Shown here: piece by piece, positions 12,249 through 24,747 of the stretch | Layout: each line of letters starts with the position of its first letter | Position numbering within the stretch: position 1 is the first letter of the stretch | Assembly: GCF_910594005.1 (NCBI RefSeq) | Contig: NC_057848.1 | Location: forward strand, 55,321,616-55,385,615 | Length of the DNA stretch: 64,000 bases | Reading direction: 5' to 3' | Source of the DNA: Cervus elaphus | Taxonomy: Eukaryota > Chordata > Mammalia > Artiodactyla > Cervidae | Program-made: the position numbers and the translations under genes | The notes under the pieces: model-generated | Databases searched by the model: none | Told to the model about the DNA's origin: nothing | What the model saw: the letters and a program-made list of their open reading frames with translations, nothing else

Positions 12249-12877
12249 CTAAAAGAGTTATCATACAATTCTGCAATCCCACTCCTGGGCATATATCCAG
12301 AGAAAACTCTAATTTGTAAAGACACATGCACCCCTATGTTCATAGCAGCACTATTCACAATAGCCAGGACAAGGCAACCTAAATGTCTATCAATGAATGG
12401 ATAAAGATGTGCTATTTATATAGTGTAATACTACTCAGCCATAAGAAATAATGAAATAATGCCATTTGCAGCAACATGGATGGACCTAGAGATTATCATA
12501 TTAAGTGAAGTAAGTCAAAGACAAAAACCATATGATAGCACTTATATGTGGAGCCTTAAAAAATAATACAAATGAACTTATTTACAAGAAAGAAACAGAC
12601 TTGTAGACATAGAAAACAAATTTATGGTTGCCAAAGGGGAAATGGGTGAGGGGTGAATTAGGAGTTTAGATATGAACAGACACACACTACTATATATAAA
12701 ATAGATAAACAAGGACCTACTATATAGCACAGGGAACTATATTCAATGTCTTACAATAAACTATAATGGAAAAGAATCTGAAAAAGAATATATACATATG
12801 TTATAAATTATACATGTATATGTGTTATATATTACACATGTATATATGTTTTATATTACACATGTATATATGTTATA

Positions 12878-13311
12878 CATGTCATGCATGGATGTGAGAG
12901 TTGGACGGTGAAGAAAGCTGAGTGCCGAAGAATTGATGCTTTTGAACTGTGGTGTTGAAGAAGACTCTTGAGAGTCCCTTGGACTGCAAGAAGATCCACC
13001 CAGTCCATCCTAAAGGAGATCAGTCCTGGGTGTTCATTGGAAGGACTGATGTTGAAGCTGAAACTCCAATACTTTGGCTACCTCATGTGAAGAGTTGACT
13101 CATTGGAAAAGACCCTGATGCTGGAAAGGATTGGGGGTAGGAGGAGAAGGGGACAACAGAGGATGAGATGGCTGGATGGCATCACCGACTCGATGGACAT
13201 GGGCTTGGGTAGACTCCGGGAGTTGGTGATGGACAGGGAGGCCTGGCGTGCTGCGATTCATGGGGTCACAAAGAGTCGGACACGACTGAGCAACTGAACT
13301 GAACTGAACTA
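12878..13311 (+). mobile_element. BovB (RTE) 3' end in AT-rich L1 3' UTR
   Basis: BovB text from 'ggatgtgagagttggacggt' to the terminal (CTGAA)n. ATATATGTTATA occurs at 12866-12877 and 13312-13323, a likely target duplication, although the flanking sequence is low-complexity AT and could mimic one. The open frame at 13103-13297 is the usual BovB 3' non-coding shadow. Confidence 0.85.
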
Positions 13312-13435
13312 ATATATGTTATATATACTTAACATATATATATATATATATAAAAAACTGAATCACTTTGTTGTACACCAGAAACTAACATATTGTAAAT
13401 CAACTATACATCAATAAAAATAATAAATAAAAAAG

Positions 13436-14220
13436 GATGGCAAGGGCTTTTTGAGGTTTGTCTAAGAATTTAATGAACATTAAAACATATCAGACAGGCT
13501 ATGTGTCTCAGCTGGTTTTAAATGCCAACTCCAATACTGACTAGGATGTAAATTTAGGCGAGTTACACATTTCATCCAATTATCTGTTTTCTTGTCTTCA
13601 AATGGGTTTTTTACACACCTATGTCAGAGGGTTGTTTTGAGGATTAAATGAGAAAAATATATGTTATGCCTTTGGCATAGGGCTTGGCTCAGTAGTTATC
13701 CCCAAACACTAATACATCTTCACAGAAAGTCAGGCCTAGCTACCTGGGTCAAACCATCAGTTTACAGCACTTCTCTTTGCCTGAGTCTTGAAGTTTTCCA
13801 CTTTTTCTTCGGTTATATTCCAGTAAAACTTTACTTACAAAAACAGGTGGAGACAAGATTTGACCCAAAGTTTGCAAACCGTAGTACAGATAATATGTCT
13901 AATGCAGATGCTACAAATACTGTGTATGTGTGTGCATATATATAGCTTAGATATGATTTTTCTAAAGTTTGATTTGGCATGTATTTATGAGCATGTTGGC
14001 TATCTGCATGTTTGTGTGAAAGGGCCTTGTGACTGTTCACCCAAAAGAACTTTGGAGAAATGTGTCTGAGTATTTTATACATAAAGGAGATTTTTTTCAT
14101 AAAGGACAAGTTCTTCCATTACTGTTACATAATCTGTCAAATGCAAATATTTGTATAGCCCTCTGCAGAGGACTCCACATGGGTTCCTCACATAGGTAAA
14201 GATAACAAAACATGAGTAAT
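13436..14220. other. Intronic sequence with a probable MIR
   Basis: About 13490-13700 has MIR-like order on the plus strand ('caaatgggttttttacacac', then 'gagggttgttttgaggatta'). The rest is unrecognised. No coding feature is supported. Confidence 0.5.
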
Positions 14221-14425
14221 GGGTGAAAGTGAAAGTCGCTCAGTCGTGTCTGACTCTTTGAGACTTCATGGACAATATATATATATACAGTCCATGGAAT
14301 TCTCCAGGCCAGAATACTGGAGTGGGTAGCCTATCCCTTCTCCAGTAGATCTTCCTGACCCAAGAATTGAACCAGTTTCCTACACTGCAGGCGGATTCTT
14401 TACCAGTTGAGCTACCAGGGAAGCC
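14221..14425 (-). mobile_element. Bov-tA SINE with a (TA)n insertion and 10-bp target duplication
   Basis: Minus-strand Bov-tA. CATGAGTAAT flanks it exactly at 14211-14220 and 14426-14435. A short TA repeat (about 14275-14286) sits inside the BovA part where the consensus has none. Confidence 0.93.
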
Positions 14426-14575
14426 CATGAGTAATAATCATAGCCATAATTCTTTAGCACATATCATATGCTAGGTGCTGAATCTTTGATATACATTATA
14501 TAGATGCTAACATGGAGTTCTTCACTCTTGCATGTGAATTAAGAAGCTTGATGTGGTCAGTGAAAGACTGACAAT

Positions 14576-14768
14576 AAGTGAAAGTTGCTCAATATTGTGT
14601 CCAATTCTTTGTGACCCCATGGGCTATACAGTCCATGGAATTCTCCAGGCCAGAGTACTGGAGTGGGTAGCCTTTCCCTTTTCCAGGGGATCCTCCCAAC
14701 TCAGGGATCGAACCCAGGTCTCCTACATTGCAGGCGGATTCTTTATCAGCTGAGCCACAAGGGAAGCC
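14576..14768 (-). mobile_element. Bov-tA SINE
   Basis: Minus-strand copy from 'aagttgctcaatattgtgtc' to 'gagccacaagggaagcc'. It has the same orientation as, and is closely similar to, the copy 150 bp before it (shared 'acagtccatggaattctcca'). Confidence 0.92.
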
Positions 14769-14859
14769 TACTTCCAAATACATCACACTATTAATACTCC
14801 TTCCCATGCACTCAGATATGGCCTGATCTCTTGTTCCTTCCTAAGTACTGCATAGTCAG

Positions 14860-15480
14860 ATAGAATGGGCTGTAAGTTATTTACCTACTGGAGCTTTTCC
14901 AGGCCAACTTTATGGCTTAGTATGTGGTCTGTTTTCAAAAATGTTCTGTATGTGTTTGAGAAGAAAGTGTATTTTTCTAATTGGATGCTGGTCTCCTACA
15001 ATGAGTTTGTTAAGCATGTTGCTCAAATCCTCTGTATCCTTACTCATTTTTTTCATTTCATTTTGCAATTTCTGAAAGAGGTTAGTAGATTTTACAATTT
15101 CTCCTAATAGCTCTATCCATCTTCACTTTACATATTTCAAAACTATGGTATTAAGTGCTACAGGTCTAGAATTATTATCTGAACAACTGAACACTTTATC
15201 ATTATCCAGTGATCCTGTTTATCCCCCCAAAAGGTTTTGCCTTAGTTAATTTAGCTACATCAGCTTCCCTCTGGTTAGTATTTGCATAGAATATCTGTTC
15301 CAATCCTATCAGTGTCCTAATGTTTTAGCTTTGTCTCTCATACACAGAATATAGGTAGATTTTGTACTTTCATCAGCTGATATAATCTATGCCTTTTAAC
15401 TGGTGAGTTTAGTCAACTTCTATTTATTGTAGTAACTGAGGAGTTGGCTGCCAAGATCAAAAGGACTTTTTAAAAAGTAC
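14860..15480 (-). mobile_element. Probable old L1 fragment, antisense
   Basis: The order of phrases resembles antisense old L1: 'ggcttagtatgtggtctgtt', 'gttaagcatgttgctcaaat', 'ttggttagtatttgcataga' and others. It is heavily decayed with no usable frame. The identification is from recognition of an old mammalian L1 and would need a repeat search. Confidence 0.55.
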
Positions 15481-16669
15481 CTCCATGTATCCTGGCTGTA
15501 ACCTGGTAACTCTAGCCAATTTCTAAACACTCTGCTTGCATTCACTCTCTTGTAAGAAGTTAGCAAAAATCCAATGATCTCCATGAGTGAATCTGAGCTG
15601 ATACTATACAGTTATGGGGAAAGGTCAATTAATGCAAGGAACAGTGCACACAGCCTAATTCATTTGACGTAAACCAATGCATTGCACACTTTCAGTTGCT
15701 CTGTATTCCTTCCGAAATGTGCATGGAAGTGATTCATTAGAACTATACTCTTCACAGAAACAGACCAATTCTCTTAGGCTCAGTAGGGCATCTCCACTGG
15801 TAAAATTCAAAAACCAATCAAACTGAATAAGAAGCCCTCTTTGCAGACATCTACATCAAGAAAGAACATGATTCTTGACAATTTAGAGTAAATGAAGTGC
15901 AAATTATTCTCTTATAATATATACCAGAATTGAAGCTTAAATTGTGACTAAAAAAGAACCCACAGTTTAATCAGAAAAATATATTTATTGGTAATTCCCA
16001 TGAGCTCATATTTGATACAATTATATCATAGGATAACAAGTTCAAAGCTATTGCTAAGTTATAAATATGGAATTTATGCCAAATTTGCATTATTGAATTT
16101 TATTTTGAATTTGCATGTGTGCCCATATTTGAATATTTATAATATTCCAGAAAAAGCACAGTGGAATGTGCAAGACAGATTTATTTAGTGTAATGCTCTG
16201 AAATGTGTCAAAGTCTTCAACACTGTTCTTAGAGGCAAAATGGCAGAAATAACAAATGGCATGCAATAAGACCAACTGAATAATCTGCAAAGTCCAATAC
16301 CTAGCAAAGCTAGAAAAGCTTCTCTGCCAATAAATATTTTACTAAAAGTTTAGACAAATATTTCTCTAAGCTTACAATGACATTGTATTAGAAGACATAT
16401 ACCATTAATTGGAATCTTCATTACACTTTAATGGGAGACTGAATATTCCCATCTATACCTTTTTTTTCTCCTAATCTCAGTGACTAAATATCTCATCTTA
16501 TTTGGCACAGAATGTTGATATTAGCTTCCCAACTGCAAAGCACATTCTTTACACTGTCAAAATAGCTTGTCCCTAGAATGTAGTCTTTGTGGAGTTTCAA
16601 CAATAAGATTCTGAACCTCACTGTATTTAGTGGCCCCTCAGTTACCCAGAGCAGTTGAGGAATGCAGTG
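15481..16669. other. Unique intronic sequence, no gene seen
   Basis: AT-rich DNA. The small frames at 15988-16188 and 16090-16290 overlap on opposite strands and have no recognisable domains. I see no repeat family with confidence. Confidence 0.5.
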
Positions 16670-16677
16670 TTCTAGTC

Positions 16678-16859
16678 CAGGGATCCCCAACCTCTGGGAC
16701 CAAATGCCTGATGATCTGAGGAGGAGCTGATAAAATAATAATAGAAAAAGTGCACAATAAATGTAATGCACTTGAATCATCCCCACACCATCCCCAGTCC
16801 ATGAGAAAATTGTCTTTCATGAAACCAGTCCCTAGTGCCAAAGAAGTTGGCGACCGTTG
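16678..16859. mobile_element. MER1-type hAT (Charlie) non-autonomous DNA transposon
   Basis: Left terminus 'cagggatccccaacctctgg' and right terminus 'ccaaagaagttggcgaccgt' form the terminal inverted repeats typical of MER1-class hAT elements. An 8-bp target duplication with one mismatch (TTCTAGTC at 16670-16677, GTCTAGTC at 16860-16867) matches the 8-bp rule for hAT insertions. The inside is reduced to about 180 bp. Confidence 0.85.
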
Positions 16860-16869
16860 GTCTAGTCAA

Positions 16870-17950
16870 CTTAATTTACAGTTAACCGGGGGCAATGCTC
16901 TTATGAAGTGAAACTGCTCTAGGGGGAGGCTGCTGCAGCAGACTGGACTCCACTTCTCTCCTGGATAAGGGCAGCACATGCACTAACTGATCTAAGCCCT
17001 CAGTTGTGGACGTTTAGAACCTACAGGGCTTCTCCCAACCCCAAGACTTCGCTCTTCTAATCAGACCATTAGCTCTCATATCAGCTCACTTGAAAAGAGG
17101 CTCATGAGTATTCAAAGTCCAGGCTACCTTGGGTGGCTCTGGCTGAAGAGAGTAAGCCTTTTATTTCTGTGTGCCATTATTAATTTCCTGTTTCATTTAA
17201 TTTTTAAACAGAGAACAAGCAATGGCAATCCACTCAAATATCTCTGTACTGTACTAGTGTAAGAGTTCTGTGGATTCTTTGGAATATGATAACAGCCAAT
17301 CATCAGAAAAATCAACAGTCGATGTCTAACTTATCACCTCTGCCTTTCAGTCTCAGAGTTTATTTAGCCAAGGCTGCTTTCCTCATTAAGGACTCCCAGA
17401 ATATCAAGAGGCTAATGAAATAACCAGCCAATAGTCTTTAGAAACCAAAAAGCAGACGTGTGTAATTTATCAAAGCCATAATAAAGCATCATTTTAAAAA
17501 CTGTTAATATTTATTTTTATTATGAAGGCAATGCATACTCGTAAAGAAAATTAAAATCCTTCAAAGAAACAGAGAAAGAAAATAAGTCACTAACTGAGCT
17601 ATTGATATTTGGGTGTTTTTCTTCCATTCTTTGCCTTTTATGCTTAGATTTGAGAGGGATGGAAAGATGATTTGCCTCTCTCCTTCCACCCCCACCCCTT
17701 TGCTCGCTCTCTCACATAATTGTTGTCAAACTGGGCCCATAACTGTCTATCTCTTTTCCCCTGAGCATTAAATCACTACCAATTTTCCATACTCTAAAAA
17801 GGATGTTTAAATGGCTTTGAAATAATCCCTCAAGTGGATGTACTGAGATTTCTTGAGCCATTCTCCTATACATTGTTCAGATTTTTCCAATTTGTTACAC
17901 TTACAAATAACTCCAAATAACTTACAAATAATGGTAGCCTCCTAGGATAC
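16870..17950. other. Unique intronic sequence, no gene seen
   Basis: No gene or clear repeat recognised. Mixed composition with an AT-rich stretch at 17490-17600. Confidence 0.45.
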
Positions 17951-17954
17951 CATT

Positions 17955-18150
17955 ATCATGTCACCCTCTGCTTTTTCCTCATGGCACTTCTCACAATTTT
18001 CAGTAATGAATTATTTGTTTCATGTCTACCTTTCCCATTCTATGAAGCCAGGGACCATGTCCACTTGGTTCCTCACAGTGCCTCCAGCACATAGCATATT
18101 GATGAGATATTCAATAAATATTTGTAAATAAATGAATAAATAAATGAGTG
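17955..18150 (+). mobile_element. L2-type LINE 3' end
   Basis: Plus-strand text in L2 order: 'agccagggaccatgtccact', then 'cctccagcacatagcatatt' and 'caataaatatttgtaaataa', ending in an (AATA/AATG) tail. Confidence 0.7.
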
Positions 18151-18249
18151 AGTGATAGAAAGACATGTACAGGACTGTTTTTCAGTAAAACCCAGGAAAG
18201 AAATCTTGGGTCAAAGAAATACTGCCAATGTTCTCTGTTTATCTATTTT

Positions 18250-18790
18250 ATTTCCAGAAGAATCATTTCAATTTACATTTCCATCAACAATGTATATGAA
18301 TGATGGTATTTACCACATCTTTGTCAACACTGACTACTACCCTTTTTTTGTTTGGTGGCGGTGGTGATGTATACCTAGTTGTTTTTTTTTGGAAATTAAT
18401 TAACTAGAGAAGCAAAAAGCTTTTCCTATATACAATTGAAATTTGCATTTCTTTAGTACTAGTGAAACTAAACTTTTTTCTTTAGTTTAGAAACTAAAAA
18501 CTAAGCTTTTTCCCTTTCTGTAAACTAGCTTTGGTTCCATGTTGCAAAATTTTCTGGTCATAGCCTTTGTTTTTCTGCTCAATTCGTTGGAGCTCTTTTT
18601 CCAGGAAAGATGTCAGCCTTTTGTCTGTTTTATTTGTTGTGCATATTTTCATCTGTTTGACACATGCCTTTTCATTCTGGTTATTTTTGGACAGATAAAC
18701 ATTTCTCATTTTTATATAATCATAACTGTCAATCTTTTCCTCTATTCAAACAGTCTTTTCCTTGGCTAAGATTCCCACATCAAAATTGCA
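18250..18790 (-). mobile_element. Probable old L1 relic, antisense
   Basis: Antisense L1-like phrases ('acatttccatcaacaatgta', 'atgtcagccttttgtctgtt') in a strongly decayed context. Edges are uncertain. The open frames here (18494-18769) are not supported as genes. Confidence 0.45.
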
Positions 18791-19259
18791 GCAATCATTT
18801 AAGTAATACTGCCAACTGTGAATTCAGATTAACTGGGTTCACAGACTCCTACGTATACAACTAAGCCCTAACCTGTTCAGAACTCCGGTTCTCACTTGTT
18901 TGCAAGCCTTGGCCAGTAGAAACCTAGGCAAGTTAGACTGGTCACAACTCTCAATACCCTCCCAGTGCTCATTAGAGCCCCTTCTCAACCTCTTTTTTTT
19001 GTCAGTGGTACCATGTTGACTCCAGACAGGAAATCAGAGCTCTATCTTTAACTTGACTACATTTACTTTTGTGCTTCTTACATTCCTGCCATGCAAGAGT
19101 TTCTCATACCTCTGGGGTTCGACCTTCTGGTTGCCATTCCAGGACCTCTACAATGAGGCTCCCTAACCCTCCCCCAGGCATGAACCTTCTCAGGGACTTG
19201 ACCTTGAGATGCCATGAGGATGCCACATCCACCCACAATGCCTCCTTTCTTCTAAATTT
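18791..19259. other. Unique intronic sequence, no gene seen
   Basis: Non-repetitive DNA with no recognised coding content. The frame at 19069-19287 runs into the following SINE and has no recognisable protein. Confidence 0.5.
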
Positions 19260-19261
19260 TG

Positions 19262-19436
19262 TTGTTTGTTCATTGTTTAGTCCCTAAGTCATGTCTGACT
19301 CTTTGGGCCCCATGAACCGTAGCCCACCAGGCTCCTCTGTCCATGGGATTTCCCAGGCAAGAATACTGGAGTGGGCTGCTGTTTCCTCCTCCAGGGGATC
19401 TTCCCCACCCAGGGATGAAACCCGTGTCTCTTGAGA
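19262..19436 (-). mobile_element. BovA/Bov-tA SINE, tRNA head truncated
   Basis: Minus-strand BovA from 'ttgtttagtccctaagtcat' to 'gggatgaaacccgtgtctct'. The usual tRNA-derived end (gagccaccagggaagcc) is absent, so the 5' end of the SINE is truncated. Confidence 0.85.
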
Positions 19437-20550
19437 AGCCAGTTTCTTCCCAAAAACAAGCCACCTATTCCCAGAAGCCTTTCCAAACAGATCTCTCCTT
19501 TTTCTGGCCTGCTCATCATCTTTTAGAAAGAAAAGAGCCTTAGAAAGCAACCTGTTTAAGTCTCCCATTTTACAGAGTGGGGGTGGACTTGCCAAATCAC
19601 TGGCTCCTCCCCACTCCCCACCTGTCTATACTACATAGTTCTACATTTTTGCCATCATGAACTTGAGGCTGAAGACGGTGACCTCGACTTTTGGGTATTT
19701 GTCTTGGCTCTAATCTCCACCAACTGCCAGCACTAGGCAGAGGTCATAATACTTACTCCACAAAGTTTGCTGATTAGACCTAAACTGTTACATAAACAGA
19801 TGAACTTTTCTCTATTTTTAAAATGTATTCCAATAAAGGTATGACATTTTGAAGACATTATTGATATTCAAATCATTTCCAAACAAAACCCATCTTCTTT
19901 ATTAAATATCTAAAACACCAAATTATTCTGTTCTACTCTAAGTTCTGTGAGAGCAAAGATGACACATCTCTCCTGGAATATAATGGGCAGCTTCACAAAA
20001 TTTCGTTTCACGAATGACAGACAGAAGAGGTGACTATTCTTTAAAGTCACTTCATACTACTTGACGACAGATATCTAGAAAAGACAAGCTCTAACATTCT
20101 TATTGCCACATAACAGCACTAATCTAAAATTACTATTAAGAAAATCTAATTCCAAATAGCTTTTTATACCACCTTGAGAACTTTGAGCTTGGCTGGGATG
20201 CCAGCAACGTTTGCCATCCAGGCAAAGATGTTAATTTATCATGGTGAATTTCTCCCCCTCTCCTGGGAAATACATGTGTGCAGGGCAGGAGGCAATAACA
20301 GCTCTTAGCATCCTCGGCTAATTGAAGCTACGCCTGTGAGAACCCAGTGGCCTACAGCTTGAGGGACCAGAAGGACCGCACCACTGCCTAAATTGATCCA
20401 TTCACTTGCTGTCTCGCCCTGTTCCACATGCCAATCTCATCGTCCTGCTTCACTGCATGAAGGAAGGAGTGGAGCATGGGCACCTGAGCCGTGAGCAGGC
20501 TCATGCACCATGGACTTCTTACCAAGACATGGCTGTGTCAAAATAGAGCT
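19437..20550. other. Unique intronic sequence, no gene seen
   Basis: No coding or repeat feature recognised with confidence. Confidence 0.45.
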
Positions 20551-20675
20551 TGGGAATTCCCTGGCACTCCAGTGGTTAGGACCTGGTGCTCTCACTGATG
20601 AAGTCTGGGTTCGATCCCTGGCTAGGGAACTAAGATCTCGCAAGCCATGTGGCCAAAAATAAATAAATAAATAAA
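20551..20675 (+). mobile_element. CHR-type tRNA-Glu SINE
   Basis: Plus strand, 'gggaattccctggcactcca' head, 'gggttcgatccctggctagg' B-box region and an (AAAT)n tail. This is the cetartiodactyl CHR family, distinct from Bov-tA. Confidence 0.85.
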
Positions 20676-23600
20676 GCCACCTTTAAACCAAAGGAAAAGA
20701 AAAGGAAGCCTTTACTACAAGTATTAAAAAGGAGTGACCACAAAGAAGACAAAAGAGAGAGAAAGCTATGCTCCATAGAAATGCCATATAGTCCTTTCCT
20801 GTCAGTGATAACCTAGTGGATTCTAGGTGACAATTAATTACTCTTCCCCATGACTGCTGCAAAATGTAAAGACGCTAAATGTCTAAGATGCACCATGAAT
20901 ATGATGACCAGATTCTCTGACTTGGGTAGCCAAGGAAGCTGATCTTCTCCCGCCACCAGCTGCCACCCTAGTGTGCCGGCCAGCACAGTGCCCCGGGGAC
21001 GAATGAGCCTGGTGCACTTTCTCAATGCCCAATTCTGAGGTCCTCCCACAGACTCAGGGATGCACTAGAGTTGGCTACAAACAGAGGGAATTTGGTCTGA
21101 GAAAAAGCCTGCAGAATCTGGGAGTCAGAAGAACTGATCAGCAACCATGTTTTGATACATTTTCAAAAGCAGTCTTGGGAATTCTCAAATGAGCGGGATT
21201 TCGCTCTGGCCCCTAAACAACATATTCGCACACAGAGGCATGAAATGCAATTTCTAGGTGTTGTTTTTTTTTTTTTTTAAACAAACACAAATCTTAATAA
21301 ACTGGTGCCTTTTGCCAGCCAAGCACTCTCTCTTTGTCCTCTCCAGGCAGCGTGATGGCAGCCGTTTGCACTCAGCAGTTATATATCACCCGAGCACTTC
21401 TAGAATGTAGCAGTGGGAGCACGATTCAGGTCTTGGCTTGCAGGCTCGGTGGCCTCTCATGCCCGCCTCCCCCACCCCAGCATGGACGGATGTAGTGAAT
21501 CAGAAGGTGTCCCTTCTAGCTGCTGACGGCTCCTCCTGACGCTTATTTACCAGGCCCCCAGAGTACTCCCACCCTGCTCAGCTTTGCAGTGATTCCCGCC
21601 TTGGCAATGAGACGCCCCTTTGCCACCCAGCCACCAGACCTTCTCCTGGTGAGCATAAAGCTTCAGGGAGGTAGAATTCTGTTTCTCTCCCAATGCCTGC
21701 GGCAACCCTGGTCCAATCACTCATTCAAACACATGTGTAAAAACGACTGGAAACAGCGATGATGTAGGTGATAATAACACCAGTGAGCATCCATGGAGTG
21801 TTCACTTTGTGGTAATGACTCACATGAAATACCTCACTGTGCTTTCGCAAAAAAAAAAAACCTTGCTCATGAAGTTGCAGTCAACAGAGCCAGGGCTGTG
21901 GAATCAGCCCAAGCTGGAGCAAGATCCCTGTTGTATCACTGAAGAGTTCAATGACCTTGAGAAAGTCCTTCAACCCCTTGGGCTTCTGTCTCATCTGATA
22001 AATGGGGAGACTTCTGCCCACTCTGCCTTCTTGCTACCGACAGCACAACTTTGCAGAGACATAGCAGAGATAAGGGATGGCAAAGCTCATCAGGAACCGG
22101 AATGCACTCTCCACACAGACAAGGCTGGGAGAGGCTCGGGTCCAAGGGCATGCAGCTGGCTCACGGCTGGCCTGGAACTGAGGCCCAGGCGTCAGAACTC
22201 CCAGGCCTAACAGACGGAACTGCTGTTCTGCTCAGCTCAGCGGACCACACAGCCCACCAGCAACTGGCATGGAAGGCTGCTCCACACAGGAACTCCCCAC
22301 GGCTGACGTTCTGTCTCCTGAGACCAGCTCCTCGGCCTCACGCATCACCGCCAGCACAGATGCTTCTGTCTCTAAATTTTCAACATACACACACACTCTC
22401 ACTGTCACACACTTGTGCACACCTTCTCTCACACAGATTAGCAGAGTTCACAGAACTGGTCCTGTAAGCAGTCAGCATCCTGGGAAATTCTGGAACCCTC
22501 CAGCTATGACTACTCTTTAAGATGAAGATTTCCGGAGGTGGGTAGGAATTAAGGAAATAAAGTACCCTTGGGGTAGCCACGTGTTTCTCTAGCAAATTTT
22601 ACTTCATTTTGGTGAATATCAGAAGATCCAAGTAACTCTGACTCTTTAGAAAGTGATTCTTCCTTTATTAGACTAGATGGCACTGTGGTATCACCCTTTT
22701 GATGACCAAGGAAATCGTATTTCATTTCAAATAATTTTGCTTCCACAGGGGACTGTCCAAGAGGCTAAGCCCTCCCCTTGAGGGGTCCTTGTTATCCTAC
22801 GGAAATTTTCTGAAGGAATCTGCCAGAGGACAGTGGCCATCAAATACACAAGATCAAAATAATAATAATGTGTGTTTACACACTATGTCACACTACCTGT
22901 CCAAAGGGATTTTAAAAGGCACATGTGCCTCGTGGAACTCCAGAGAGGGCCGGGGAGTCCATAGTGGCCAAGACTTCATTTTTCCTCCTCTGCCACAGCC
23001 ATGGCTGTGGAATTCGATTTTTGCCCTCAAGAGCTTTTTTTATATCAGCACCTCTCACTACACCTACAGGCTCCATCAGCAAGAGGAATTATTTTCAATA
23101 TTGCCAAATTGTTTGTGGACATCTTCAACCCTAAAGTCTTGTAGTGACAATGGCTTACACAATTCTCACAATGGATTGATGTGGCAACCTTCCTAAGGTC
23201 AAGGTTTGCTTAGGAGGTTGGGAACAGGGGAAGTTAGTGCTGGAAGGGAAATGAAAGTTCAACAGATTCTCCCAGAATTCCAGCATTCAGAAAGGACACT
23301 GTAAACTGAGGGATGGGAAAGTAAGTAGGGAGTGAGGTTCCATCTAAATCTCAGTGATGACCAGAAAGCTGGAGGGCTCCATTCGTCTGGGGCTGGACAG
23401 AAAAACCCGCATTGGCTGTTGCATTCCAAGAGGTACCAACAAGAGGTGACAGTGTCTGGAGCAGAGCAGCCCTCCCCATGAGAAGGGAATGGGGAATCTG
23501 TCCAGGGAAGCAGCCTCTGTAGCAGCAGCAACCTCCTGTGGTCAGCTCGGTGGAGAGACAGAGAGCATGGCCATGTCAACTAAACTCACCTTATCCATTC

Positions 23601-23879
23601 CCGGCATCCCCTGCAGCAGCCCGCTCTGTTTTATAGAGAACAGCAGAATGGGAGCCCTGACTGGGGCAACTGCACCCCAAAGAGTCCTTCCTACTCCCCC
23701 TTTATGGCACTCCCTGACCGCCAGCAGCCAGGCATTGCAGCTGGCTGGAGGAAAATGCCCTCGCTTCAAAAGTGACAGGCTTTTCATAAAACAGCTCTTT
23801 CAGCATCAGCCCTAGGTTCCCAGCAAGTGGACTGGCAGCGCCCTGCTCTAGGGCTCAGGAATTTGTAAATCAGGAGAGG
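20676..23879. other. Intronic sequence near HS6ST2 exon 2, with MIR relic and simple repeats
   Basis: A T-run at about 21264-21279 and an A-run at 21850-21861. A MIR-like piece lies near 21885-22010 (plus strand; 'caatgaccttgagaaagtcc', then 'catctgataaatggggagac'). A CA-rich stretch lies near 22380-22440. Several frames of 60-138 codons occur here on both strands but none has recognisable protein content, and they overlap each other. Confidence 0.45.
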
Positions 23880-24747
23880 TTTCTCAAGACTGAGCCCCAC
23901 ACCGGATCCGCAGCAGCGTCCCAACCCGCCCTTCGGCCCACGAGGTGCCCCTTGCACTCGCAAGGCGCAGGGGATGCCCCGCGTGCAGCCAGTAGCCAGG
24001 GGCGCAAGCTCTCTCTGGGTGTCCGCAAACAGCCGCAGAGGGACATTCATTCGCCCAAGGAGAGTAGAGCCAGCGGAAAGAAAGGAGGAGCGAGGCGACA
24101 AAAGTACGGAAGGAAGAGGGGAAAAAAGACATAAAAGGTTAAAGAAAGGACGGGAAGCAAAGTGAGAAAGGAAAACGGAGGGAGAAGTAAAGAGCAAGCG
24201 GCCAGGAGCTGACAAGATCCCAAGCAAGAGAAAGAGAGGCGAATAGTCGAAGCGAGGGGAAAGGCCGAGGAGGAGGGGGAAGAATGCGGGATCGTCAAAG
24301 AAGAGAAAGGCGGCTTGGGAAGCTGGGTGCAGAGAAAAGAGAGAGGCTGGAGGGGCTTAGGCACCCTACACGAAAAGCGCGGCTCTTTCCGGCGCTCCAG
24401 TGCGGAATCTACATTCTGTCCCGGCGGCTGCCGGGGGACACTCGTCCCGAGCCTCCCGGCCGCTTCCCCCCGCGCACTCCGAGGCGCCAAGCAGGCCAAC
24501 CCGTGTGCAGACACAGGAGCCGTCCCGGGTAGGAATGGACGAGCCGCCACAGCGCCGTGCTCCCACGCGCCAGGGCGCCAGGCGCCTGCCCAGCCCAACC
24601 CGGGCGCCACTGCAGGGACGCCGAGGTGCTCCCTGGGTCACCCGCACCGATCGGCCGCGCCTTCCGATCCTCTGCCCGCCCGCCGGGCCGGGTCAGCACC
24701 CCGGCTCGGCTCCGGGGGGCCCCGCTCGGCCGCGGGCGCTCACTCAC

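Larger units (their letters stand above)
10641..13435 (+). mobile_element. Old L1 (L1MA-like) 3' end hosting two younger LINE insertions
   Basis: Plus-strand L1 3' region present at 10641-10681, 12249-12865 and 13312-13435, ending in 'aactatacatcaataaaaat' and an A-rich tail. Text such as 'tttgcagcaacatggatgga' marks it as ORF2 C-terminus and 3' UTR. An L1-BT copy (10682-12248) and a BovB copy (about 12878-13311) split it. AT-rich simple sequence at 12780-12880 and 13320-13350 lies inside. Confidence 0.82.
1..24747 (-). other. HS6ST2: HS6ST2 intron 2 (partial, 5' portion)
   Basis: The exon 2 donor CCAG|GTGAGT is at 24748/24747 on the minus strand, and the next HS6ST2 exon (continuing after the residues RLRPS) is not in the window. 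All sequence below 24747 is therefore intronic for this gene, and the intron exceeds 24.7 kb. This agrees with HS6ST2 being a long gene in other mammals. No splice partner exon was found here. Confidence 0.85.

Noticed and set aside
12780..13350. AT-rich repeats as a regulatory element
   Set aside because: They are the expanded AT part of an old L1 3' UTR, split by BovB.
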